A stretch of 16,747 nt of DNA. Source: Heterostelium multicystogenum. Its lineage: Eukaryota; Evosea; Eumycetozoa; Acytosteliales; Acytosteliaceae. The stretch's first letter is position 1; every line of letters starts with the position of its first letter. The DNA is taken from contig RCNN01000428.1 in NCBI GenBank assembly GCA_003667245.1, forward strand, positions 1 to 16,747, in the 5' to 3' direction. Both the position numbers and the translations under genes were made by a program. A model generated the notes under the pieces. That model was not told the origin of the DNA and did not search any database. It saw only the letters and a program-made list of their open reading frames with translations. Shown here one piece after another: positions 1 through 7,981 of the stretch.

Positions 1-916
1 GAACAAATTCCACTGAACTTTAAGTTTCTGGCTTTTTTGCAGCTGTTTTTTGTGTTGAAACGACTGACAAGCTTTGATAATCAGAGATTTACTTATTTTA
101 TTTTGTTAAAGGTCTTTGCACCACAATACCGAACTTAAAGCTCTCGAAAATCAAGTGATCTATTTTTATTTATACTATTTTTTTTTTTCACTATTTAGAC
201 CGCCAGTTGGAAAATCTCTACTATTAGTATTGTTTTGTTTGGAAAGTAGTGAGCAACAAGAACAAATAGTTTTAAATTTAAAATAAGAAAAGAATATGAT
301 CGTTGTTGGTTTTGTCTTGATGTTTGTTGTTTATTTTTGTTTTTGATGAATTTCACCAGATATTAAAAATAATGGGATGATGATGCAAATCATTGAAAAT
401 TTTGAAAATGAACCCCCCTCTAGAAGTGGCAAGTCAACAAGTTTTAGTGGTTGATCAATTCACCCGATCAGAGAAAACCCACTTGCTTTTTTTTTTTTTT
501 TGCAGAGTGATTGATATCACAATATTTTTGTTTTAAGTTTATATATTCATTTAGGGGGAGTATGCCCTTCACAAAATTGAAATATTTAAAACATTGAAAC
601 CAAAAATTATTATCTGATGCAAATTTTAAGAATAAAAAGTTTAAAAAAATCTTTATCTGATCAAAGAATGCAAAAGATCAAACTAATATCTAACTATTAA
701 GATTGTGCAATCTTATGATCATGGATATACCTGTGAGTCTGTCCTTGTGCAGCCAAAAAGAAAGTACTCTTGGTTTGGACACAAAAATTAAAAGATGATT
801 GTTTCGTTTGGCAATTTCAACTTGTCTCGTCTTATTATTCAAAATACTTTTCAAAATGATTATCTTAATAAGCAACATTAGTGGGAGAATCTAGTCCTTT
901 TTAATTGCTTGTAATT
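1..916. other. AT-rich intergenic stretch, no gene supported
   Basis: The stretch holds homopolymer T tracts (about 179-191 and 487-501) and short reading frames only. A 62-codon minus-strand frame (690-878) lies just past the end of the decayed surface-protein gene and has no recognisable motif. I see no tRNA, repeat array or coding signal here; it is probably the 3' flank of the gene at 917-5345. Confidence 0.5.
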
Positions 917-959
917 TTATGTGCAATTCTCTTTTGTTGTTCTTTCTTTCTCTACTCTT

Positions 960-1740
960 TTTAGCCTAAATAGGATGGCTGCAATGACAATGAAACAGCG
1001 ATGACCGATGACACAACAATAGCTGCAATTATACCAGTACTTAGTTTCTTCGTGATTGTTTGGCATATTTCATTGTCTGAGTTCTCAGGGTCAAACATCG
1101 ATCAAATGTGAAAAATCAGGATCTAAAATATAAGGGAGTGTTCAAAATATGGCACAGTAAATTCCAACTTTTGTTTCTCTGATTTTCTCGCTCGATTTTA
1201 CTTCGTCTTCATCGACTAAAATATTTTGGATTACGGTTTTCTTTGAGGTCTATGATAGCAAAGTCAACGAATCTTCCAAAAAGACTGGTCTTATCAATGT
1301 TCATTTTGATCCATTTCAACATCATTCCAATCGATCCAACCGATTTCGTAGAGCATGAGTTTGAGTTTGATCCTTTGATTGCTGAGGTGACCACTATCTG
1401 AAGAAGATTGGTACGCTTTTCAAATGGATACTTATTCATTTTGAATTGAGAATTTAATGGATGAAGGCGACATCGTCAAAGTATGATCACCAAATATGAT
1501 TTCAGTTTCATTTTTGAAGAATTCAATAGTAACATTAACCTCAGTCATCAATTTGGTTCCATCTTCTTTTGTCAATGATGTGCTGTAGAAATAAATTGGA
1601 TGTTTGACTGTTTTCTAAATGATCATCTGGAACATAAAGATTCCAATTGTTGAGGTACATTCTCTTTACAATATTTAATGAATCATCCAATTCCCTAATT
1701 TCCGCAACTTCAATGAATGATGTGAGGTTATTTGATTTTT
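960..1740 (-). other. ComC-type C-terminal domain and membrane anchor, in five or more frames
   Basis: Family-like sequence runs on in successive frames: IYFYSTSLTKEDG and VNVTIEFFKNET (about 1590-1447), KYPFEKRTNLLQIVV to GRFVDFAIID (1439-1230), ILVDEDEVKSSEKIRETKVGIYC (about 1225-1145), a TGA at 1142-1144, LDPDFSHLID (about 1125-1097), NSDNEICQTITKKLSTGIIAAIVVSS (two adjacent parts, 1080-1005), then FIVIAAILFRLKRVEK (about 998-950). The last two parts together make one membrane helix followed by a basic cytoplasmic stop-transfer tail. The assignment to the ComC C-terminal type rests on motif order recalled from the family. Confidence 0.78.
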
Positions 1741-2485
1741 GGTTGATTATAATCTCTGTTGATGATTGGTTTTGGGGTGGTGGAGGAGGAATAATTATAT
1801 TTTCTGATCCACATGATGGTCCATACCATAGGGGTTGACATACACATTCCTTTCTTTCAATATTACATACACCTTTGTTGTTACATTGTGGTTCTCCAGG
1901 ACATACAAAGTCTGGTTTTACAGTAGGTGTTGGTAAGGGTTGTTCAATATAGTCTCTTGGAATAACAGTGAGAATATTTGATGACAAAGCATTTTTCTTT
2001 GATACAGCTTTAACTTGAAGAGTATTAAAAGGAGCAACATTTGGAATAACAGTATAAATACTTGAAACTAATTCGAATGGAGTTGGTATAAAGCCTCTAC
2101 CATCCAGATAGTCAATTAAAATATCAGTTTCAGAATGATTGAAACCAAGTGAGTGACCAAATAATTCCATCCTTCCACCATGTCTGAACATAACTGATGC
2201 CGAGTCTAAAATAGGTTCAACCAGATCTTTTTTGATGTCAATTTTGAAGTTGAATCCATTATTGTTTAGATCAGACGACAGGTATGATTTATAATTAATA
2301 TGATTATCAACAATGCCATAGACATTCACAATAATATAATTTTCACTGAAATAATATGGAATCTCTACAGATGCTACAAACTTTGACAAGTATTTGCTGT
2401 AATATATTCTAGATGTTTTGATTAACAATGGATCACCTTCATTTTCTTGAGCTAATTTTAAAGTGGGGATGTGTCTCTCTGACAA
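1541..2485 (-). other. Longest uninterrupted piece of the decayed gene, with the EGF-like module
   Basis: This 314-codon open stretch holds a beta-rich ectodomain segment followed by an EGF-like module at 1811-1903 with cysteine order CPGEPQC-NNKGVC-ECVC-GPSC, typical of tenascin/laminin-type EGF repeats. A run of five prolines (about 1780-1800) links it to the start of the ComC-type domain (FIEVAEIRELDDSLNIVKR). The apparent Met start is not a real start: the matching upstream sequence (GGSGL) continues directly into SERHIPTL, but in a frame displaced from the preceding exon. The end is also artificial, because the family-like sequence (IYFYSTSLTKEDG) continues in another frame from about 1608. 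It is a fragment, not a gene. Confidence 0.8.
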
Positions 2486-5345
2486 TCCACTTCCACCATC
2501 TTCTCAAGAATTGTAAGTTGGAAATCTACTGTTCTTTTAGATGATAGTACTTGTACAGATGGTGTAAAAAAGAATTCTGTCAGAGTTGGTGGAGTGATAT
2601 CTTGTGAAACTAATGAAATTTTTAATCAAATACTCTAATATAGTTTATAAAATAACTTACCTCCACAATTCACATTGATGAATAGGTCCTTTTCTTGAGT
2701 TGTGCCTAGGATTCGAGCTATTTGAGCTTTAAGAGGAATAGAAACACCGTCTTGTAGTTCAATATTCAGCATTGTGTAGTTTTGTGTTTTACAATTGGCC
2801 AAAATTCAATCAAATAAACTCCAGATATTGATCACCACTTGTTCTATTCTTGGAATCAAATTGAATTGATCTTCTTTGAGAATCAAGGTTCGAAATGATA
2901 TCAATAGTTCCTATTTGGAATCCATTTTCAGATTGGATCGTTAAGTACCATCCAATCTTTAAATTTCCGTTTGAAGGTTGTAAAATGATATCATATTGGG
3001 ATTTGCTTGAATCGATATGAGTTCTGGAGGCATTATATTACCAACTATTATTGTTATGGTTAATTAAAGATATCAATAAGGATATTGAACACTACATACC
3101 ACTATTGATTACTTTGAAAGATCCATTTGGTATCTCAATGCTCTCTATGATATCTTCTAAATAAAATATTGTTTAGTGAATAGGATACTTCTCCATTAAT
3201 GTAGGTTGATGGAAGCCAGAATTTGAAGTAATACAAAAGAGATGTTGCATTATAATAGAGGATAAAAGGTAGCTCGATATTGACAATATTGAGGGTGATA
3301 CCAAATGGATTTGGAAGTCGTCCTGTACAATTAAAGTACATGGTATTGTTAAATTCTCCTTTGCTAAAATCCATTTCCATTCTGTCAAAATAGACAACAT
3401 CAAATGAAAAGTTGAATGCTATTGGATATGGTTAGAGAAGGTTATATATCAGTTTGTTTCTAACAATCATACTTTTGATTCTCTCTACTGGAATAAAAGG
3501 AATGGTCAAGTCGGGTAGTTTGTATATTAGTCCACTGTATAGGACAATACTATCCTCCACTTCATTATATATATGAAAATATAGATCTTTATCGGCGGTG
3601 GAAAAGCTACATTCATAGGTACCATTAAAAGGATTACCTGATACTCTATGAATATAACTCATAGTAAATTGGGTTCCATCTATTTTTCTTATTTCGTAAT
3701 TAGAGCTAACAGTGATACTAACTATAAAATTGAGTGGATTGATTGGTATAATTTTGATATCTTCAAGAATGATATTTGAAGTTTCTGATATCAATATTGG
3801 TGTTAGTAAGTAGAATTGATTTCTAGTATTAAAAGGATTTTACCATTTTTAACTTTGGAACTAAATCTTGGAAATTCATTGAGAAAAATCAATGTTCCAT
3901 TTGGTAGATTTTCGAGAGGGAGGTAATTTCTCTTCAAGTGGCATAAGAAGGTACTTCGTTTCCTGCAGATAAAAAAAATATTTTGAACCGAATAGTTTTG
4001 AAAGGGTGTTAATAGGAGGTAGATCTTAACTGTGGTTAGTAAGAAAATTGCAACCAATAGAAAACCATTACTTACTATTTGATGAATAGAAATAAGAAAA
4101 AGTAGCAATTTCTGTCATTGTTGTATTTTGCATTAGATCTAGGATAAAAGATAAATCGCGAATATTATCAATCAAGTAAGTTGCGTTTGATCCATGGTAT
4201 TTAAACAACTCTATAATAATCTTTGGGAATGAGGAGTGGCAATTTAGAGTTGATTCCTTGGATTTCCACAACAAGATATTTTGATAATTGACAAAAGATG
4301 AGTATAAGAAATCAGACTTATATGTATATTTGTTGGGTGGGTAGTTATTGACGGAGTAAGATGTAATGGCTTTGGAGAGTGTTATTGGTTAATCATTAAG
4401 AGAATAATAATTAGTGATAATACTTACTATCAAAGTTAAACAAATTAGTAATGGGAGGTAGGCCAATCGTAAACAGATTATAGTATGATATAGAAATGTT
4501 AAAGTTGGTTGTGTTATATAAAAACTGACTCCAAGGTATTATTGAAATGAACAATCTGAATTCGTTATCAATAAACCTCTGGTTTAAGTTACAGGAGTAA
4601 GGTTGTTCAATTATGCAACGTAGTCCATTAGTAGGGTAGAATACAACACCATCTGAAGGATATGTGAAGTTTAGTTTTAAAGTTAAAACAATATATTTGG
4701 ATATTGGAGAAAATATAGGTGGACCTATATCAACCAATGTAAACTCATCACTCGTGATACCTATGGAGTATGATTAGTGTATTAGAATGGTTCTTCTTTA
4801 GACATTGCTGACTTGCTAGTAAACCTACGAATGCATGATACATTAAATATATTGGAGAATACAAATTGGGAGTTGTTATAGGATATAGTAATTGGTAGCT
4901 CATTACTTAGAGGGTTGGATAAGACTTGCATTTGAAAAAATGATGATAGAATAAGAAGGTCTATTAGTTGGCAGATAATTAGTACTTAAATAGTCAACAT
5001 TCCCCGGAACAGAGTTTGGTTCACATCAAAATCAGAATAGAATACAACTGATACACGATGGTTGCATCGATGATATTCATCTTCGACCACTCTGCTTTGA
5101 TTGTTTTGAAAGACATCCACCACCTGCAGTATTTGAGCACTACTCTCATGGAGATGTAAAACTAAAATTCGAATGACATTTGAAATTAGTAATAATGATT
5201 GGGATAATCCTTTCTTAAAATGGTAAACATACTTGTAATAATTGAAATAAGATATAAATAATTCATTCACAGATATATTTGTATATTACAAGAAATATCA
5301 GTTTTAGATTTTTTGATGATGATCTACTAACCAAATCTAATTGCT

Positions 5346-6422
5346 TTGTACCAAATATGTTTGAATCATTCAAAATTTCAGATCTTTATTTGGTGAACCT
5401 CTGTTGTAAACACCCACTGTTTAGATGATGATGATATGAAGATTTCTTTTTCAATGTCGTAATTTTGAAAAATTGCATCATTCAAAATTTCGGAAATTGT
5501 TGTGGAAAGAATCAGATATTTTAGATTTTAATTTTGGTTTAAAAGACACACTTTTGTTTTTTCGACCCACAATCATTCCGCCAAAGAGTGTAAATAAACA
5601 TTTATATAATTATTTGTGGATAAATTATGAACAAAAATTAAATAGATAGTTCCTTCCTGTTCTTTGGAGTAGAGTTCTCTTCGAAACTTTGAATAATGTG
5701 ACTTTTTATTTGACATTGTCTTTGATATAAACTGAAAGATGGAGAGTTCCATATTATGATAATGAGTAGTCTAGGTTCATTTGATTAAAAGATCCGAACA
5801 TTAAGAGCTACCTAAACTAAAAATATATTAAAGAACAGTGGCACTAGTATAGTATTTTGTTTTTTTTAAGGGGATTGTAAGATTATAAAGTTGAGTAAGA
5901 TAGATTGCGAGTTGAAGTGAGTTGATAAGAGTTGAAAGAAGTGATGAGAAAGTTTTTTGTAGGTAGATCTTGATAGTTTAATTCTATCTTAGCAAAAGTT
6001 TAGGTGGAGATGTATAATCTAAAGAAATAATAAAGATTTGTTTTTGAAATAAAAGAAGTATAAAGATTTATTTAATAGGATGGCCTGATCTTTAGGCAAA
6101 GGTGCTCATGAAATCAATTACAAAAAAACATCCAAAAATTACTGTATTGGCAGCTGATAAACAAATTGTAATCGACGAATACCAAAAATTTATCACAATA
6201 AATTAATTCTCTGATCGGATGTAATTATAACAATTTGCAAATCATGAGTATTTGCTTGAGTTTATGAGTAGCACAAAATGCAAATTAATGAGTCATAAGA
6301 TTTAATATGACAAAAGTTTATGAGTTCATGAGCAAATTGTAAAAACAACGCAATTTTACAAATAATTTATAAAAATATATAAAAATTCATGAAACGATAA
6401 AACCGAAAAGTAAACAATTCCT
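5346..6422. other. AT-rich intergenic region with small repeats
   Basis: A 15-bp direct repeat (ATCATTCAAAATTTC) occurs at 5365-5379 and 5477-5491. A run of near-repeats of GAGTTGA lies at about 5885-5945. On the minus strand 5400-5500 has a short open stretch (EILNDAIFQNYDIEKEIF), possibly a relic of coding sequence, but too short to assign. The retroelement relic at 6051-6085 is listed separately. I see no other gene. Confidence 0.45.
6051..6085 (-). mobile_element. 3'-end relic of the tRNA-associated retroelement
   Basis: The 35 bp at 6051-6085 match 6670-6704 of the retroelement at 32 of 35 positions by eye, in the same orientation, including AAAAGAAGTA, TTTATTTAA and GGATGGCC. In the full element this segment lies directly before the poly(A) tail. 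A short piece of only the 3' end is what 5'-truncated retroposition would leave. I could not find a target-site duplication around it, and the poly(A) has decayed to A-rich sequence. Coincidence is unlikely at this length, but the flanks are unresolved. Confidence 0.6.
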
Positions 6423-6557
6423 AATCAGATTTAATTTGATACAACTATAGTAATATCTATCTTGTGTATCATATCTGATTTTGGTAAATATTTAAATAAA
6501 GATTTAATTTGATACAACTATAGTAATATCTAACTTGTGTATCATATCTGATTTAGT
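6423..6557. repeat. Two hairpin-forming repeats, 73-bp period
   Basis: About 55 bp starting at 6428 (GATTTAATTTGATACAACTA and on) recur at 6501 with one visible difference (CTATCTTG versus CTAACTTG). The first copy is bounded by a perfect inverted pair, AATCAGAT (6423-6430) and ATCTGATT (6473-6480), and carries an inner pair, TGATACA and TGTATCA, so it can fold into a two-part hairpin. The second copy lacks the left AATCA but keeps the rest. It could be a partly duplicated miniature inverted-repeat element or a local tandem duplication. No protein is encoded. Confidence 0.7.
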
Positions 6558-6609
6558 TGAGCAAGAGTCTTTTAATAAATACTGTCTGATCAACCTATTA
6601 TTTATTAAA

Positions 6610-6621
6610 AAATTATGCTCA

Positions 6622-6623
<2 letters not shown>
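6610..6623. repeat. Left copy of the 14-bp target-site duplication
   Basis: AAATTATGCTCACC lies immediately left of the T33 run and is identical to 7573-7586 on the other side of the element. Confidence 0.88.
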
Positions 6624-6658
<35 letters not shown>

Positions 6659-7227
6659 TAGGAGGTAACAAAAGAAGTATTAAGCTTTATTTAATTGGAT
6701 GGCCGGAACCATCAAGTTGATTAACAACTGAGAGTTTGTATCTTGAGGAACTAAAATGATGCTATCTACCAAGGTTGAGAATGAGGCAAGGGGGGTAGCG
6801 TCGTAGTGTCAAAGTCACGCCTTCTGCAGATTTTCTCTTGTTCAATTAGGTTAAGTTCTAACGACGGCCAATGAGAGTCGACATGGTGAGGCTAACCCAT
6901 GATTTCTATGCACAAGCAGTATTCTGTACCTCCACATCTAAGCTGCCTGCATCAGCCTGGTGAGGACAGAGAGCTCCAGTACCTGAATAAGCTAATGATT
7001 CACCCAGACATACGCTTGAAAGAGGCAAACATTTAGCGGCCCTACTAAATGTTGATTAGGAACTGTAGCCTGGGCATAGAAAAGTGACTGCCAAAAGGAC
7101 GGTAACGAAGAAGCTAGGTGTAATGCGAAAAAAGTGAAAAAAAGGAATTTGGATTTCGATGACAAAAGAGCGAAAACGATGCAAGAAATAGCTATACTAA
7201 AGTAGAATAGTTAATTATATATTAATT

Positions 7228-7317
7228 AAGAGAATGATAAAGAACGATAAGTATATAATTAACCACATCAAGTGGCTCTTGATATATAGATATATATGTA
7301 TAAGGCGATACAAGGGC
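7228..7317 (-). repeat. Inner copy of the 90-bp 5' module of the retroelement
   Basis: The 90 bp are identical by eye to 7482-7571, at a spacing of 254 bp. On the element's sense strand each module begins GCCCTTGTATCGCC. Repeated 5' modules are known in dictyostelid TRE elements, where they hold the promoter; that role here is inferred. The 164-bp spacer holds a perfect inverted pair, GTCAAAAGTG (7327-7336) and CACTTTTGAC (7347-7356). Confidence 0.85.
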
Positions 7318-7481
7318 AAGAGTGAAGTCAAAAGTGCGCTAGCACACACTTTTGACCTTGAGTGTGAAAACGAAAATTAAATAAAAATAAAATAAAATAA
7401 AATTTAAATTATTTATAACAATTTACGAATTCTAAATAATTATATACTCTGTTACAGTGTCATTAAATCGTAGCGATAGTA

Positions 7482-7571
7482 AAGAGAATGATAAAGAACG
7501 ATAAGTATATAATTAACCACATCAAGTGGCTCTTGATATATAGATATATATGTATAAGGCGATACAAGGGC
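7482..7571 (-). repeat. Outer (5'-terminal) copy of the 90-bp module
   Basis: This copy is identical to 7228-7317 and ends one base before the target-site duplication, so it forms the actual 5' terminus of the inserted element. The intact terminus implies a full-length rather than 5'-truncated insertion. Confidence 0.85.
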
Positions 7572-7572
7572 G

Positions 7573-7586
7573 AAATTATGCTCACC
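7573..7586. repeat. Right copy of the 14-bp target-site duplication
   Basis: AAATTATGCTCACC follows the element's 5' end (its second 90-bp block ends at 7571) and matches 6610-6623 exactly. It lies 58 bp from the 3' end of the tRNA gene. Confidence 0.88.
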
Positions 7587-7644
7587 CCGAAACTTATCAA
7601 AAATTGAATAAAACCGCATGCGTAACAATACTAAATAAAATATT

Positions 7645-7725
7645 ACTAGAGGTGAGATTCGAACTCACGAACCGAATGGATGAGATCTTAAGTCACACTG
7701 CTTTAACCAGCTTACATACTCTAGT
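7645..7725 (-). tRNA. tRNA-Leu (anticodon UAA)
   Basis: The 81-nt minus-strand sequence folds as a type II tRNA: acceptor strands ACTAGAG and CTCTAGT pair at all seven positions, the D arm contains the AGCTGGTTAA loop, the anticodon loop CTTAAGA gives UAA at positions 34-36, a long variable arm follows, and the T arm is GTGAG-TTCGAAT-CTCAC, whose centre serves as the B box. UAA reads UUA, a much-used Leu codon in AT-rich genomes. No intron is seen; CCA is not encoded, as is normal in eukaryotes. A TTTT follows shortly after the 3' end as a possible Pol III terminator. One oddity is a T-T mismatch at the middle of the anticodon stem (TGTGA with TCTCA), which leaves some doubt about whether the gene is functional. 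Confidence 0.88.
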
Positions 7726-7726
7726 C

Positions 7727-7981
7727 TTAATGATTAACTTGATTTTTATGCCATAATTGTAATTTATCTTGACAAAATGTAATTTAAATTAATATTTATT
7801 AAATTTAACAGATTTAGAGATATTTAGTCGATAAATGAGCTTTTGTGCTATGGTCAAATGTTTAAGCATTGGAAGTTGAATCCGACTCCATTGATTGATT
7901 TTGCCACTAGGATCAAGCAAACTGAATAGAAATAATTTATATTCAACGGTATCACGCGTTCTTTCCAGATACGCATTTATG
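7727..7981. other. Intergenic stretch between the ankyrin gene and tRNA-Leu
   Basis: These 255 bp are AT-rich. At about 7845-7900 a plus-strand stretch (GGTCAAATGTTTAAGC followed by GTTGAATCC) vaguely resembles tRNA A- and B-box sequence, but no cloverleaf can be drawn. The 3' end of the ankyrin mRNA must lie here. Confidence 0.4.

Larger units (their letters stand above)
917..5345 (-). pseudogene. Decayed EGF/ComC-like membrane-anchored surface protein gene
   Basis: Read on the minus strand, conceptual segments follow in the order known for dictyostelid ComC-like surface proteins: repeated N-glycosylated beta-rich ectodomain segments (5270-2620), a segment with PPTL and GGSGL motifs, an EGF-like module, a proline linker, the ComC-type C-terminal domain, one membrane helix and a short basic tail ending at 917. 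At least three introns keep canonical GT-AG ends: 5162-5232, 3045-3099 and 2610-2660; the last two join the flanking frames correctly in phase 1. The frame is nevertheless broken near 2995, 2825, 2790, 2500, 1608, 1443, 1225, 1093 and 996, and a TGA interrupts it at 1142-1144. The region above 3135 appears similarly broken. The 5' end and signal peptide could not be located, so the upper limit is approximate. Such proteins act in cell-cell adhesion or signalling in the family; here no full protein can be made. Assembly error is the alternative, but the lesion density makes it less likely. Confidence 0.83.
6624..7572 (-). mobile_element. Poly(A)-tailed non-LTR or SINE-like retroelement inserted downstream of a tRNA gene
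   Basis: The left end is 33 consecutive T (6624-6656), i.e. a poly(A) tail on the minus strand. The whole 949-bp segment is flanked by a perfect 14-bp direct repeat, AAATTATGCTCACC (6610-6623 and 7573-7586), the expected target-site duplication of target-primed reverse transcription. The 5' end faces the tRNA-Leu gene and begins about 70 bp past its 3' end, with the same transcription direction. This recalls dictyostelid TRE3-type elements, which integrate downstream of tRNA genes. The 5' part carries two identical 90-bp blocks; the middle (about 6770-7100) is strikingly GC-richer than its surroundings. No long ORF is visible, so the element is non-autonomous or an internal deletion derivative. 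Family membership is inferred from position and structure only. Confidence 0.83.

Noticed and set aside
690..878. 62-codon minus-strand frame
   Set aside because: No motif, no start context, and it lies in the 3' flank of the decayed gene; composition resembles AT-rich noise.
4986..5270. 94-codon minus-strand frame as a separate gene
   Set aside because: It reads through a GT-AG intron (5162-5232); the real coding parts belong to the decayed surface-protein gene.
6535..6720. Plus-strand frame with a poly-Phe run
   Set aside because: The Phe run is simply the T33 tract of the retroelement tail.
7845..7900. Possible second tRNA on the plus strand
   Set aside because: A- and B-box-like words are present but no acceptor or anticodon stem can be paired; at most an old relic.
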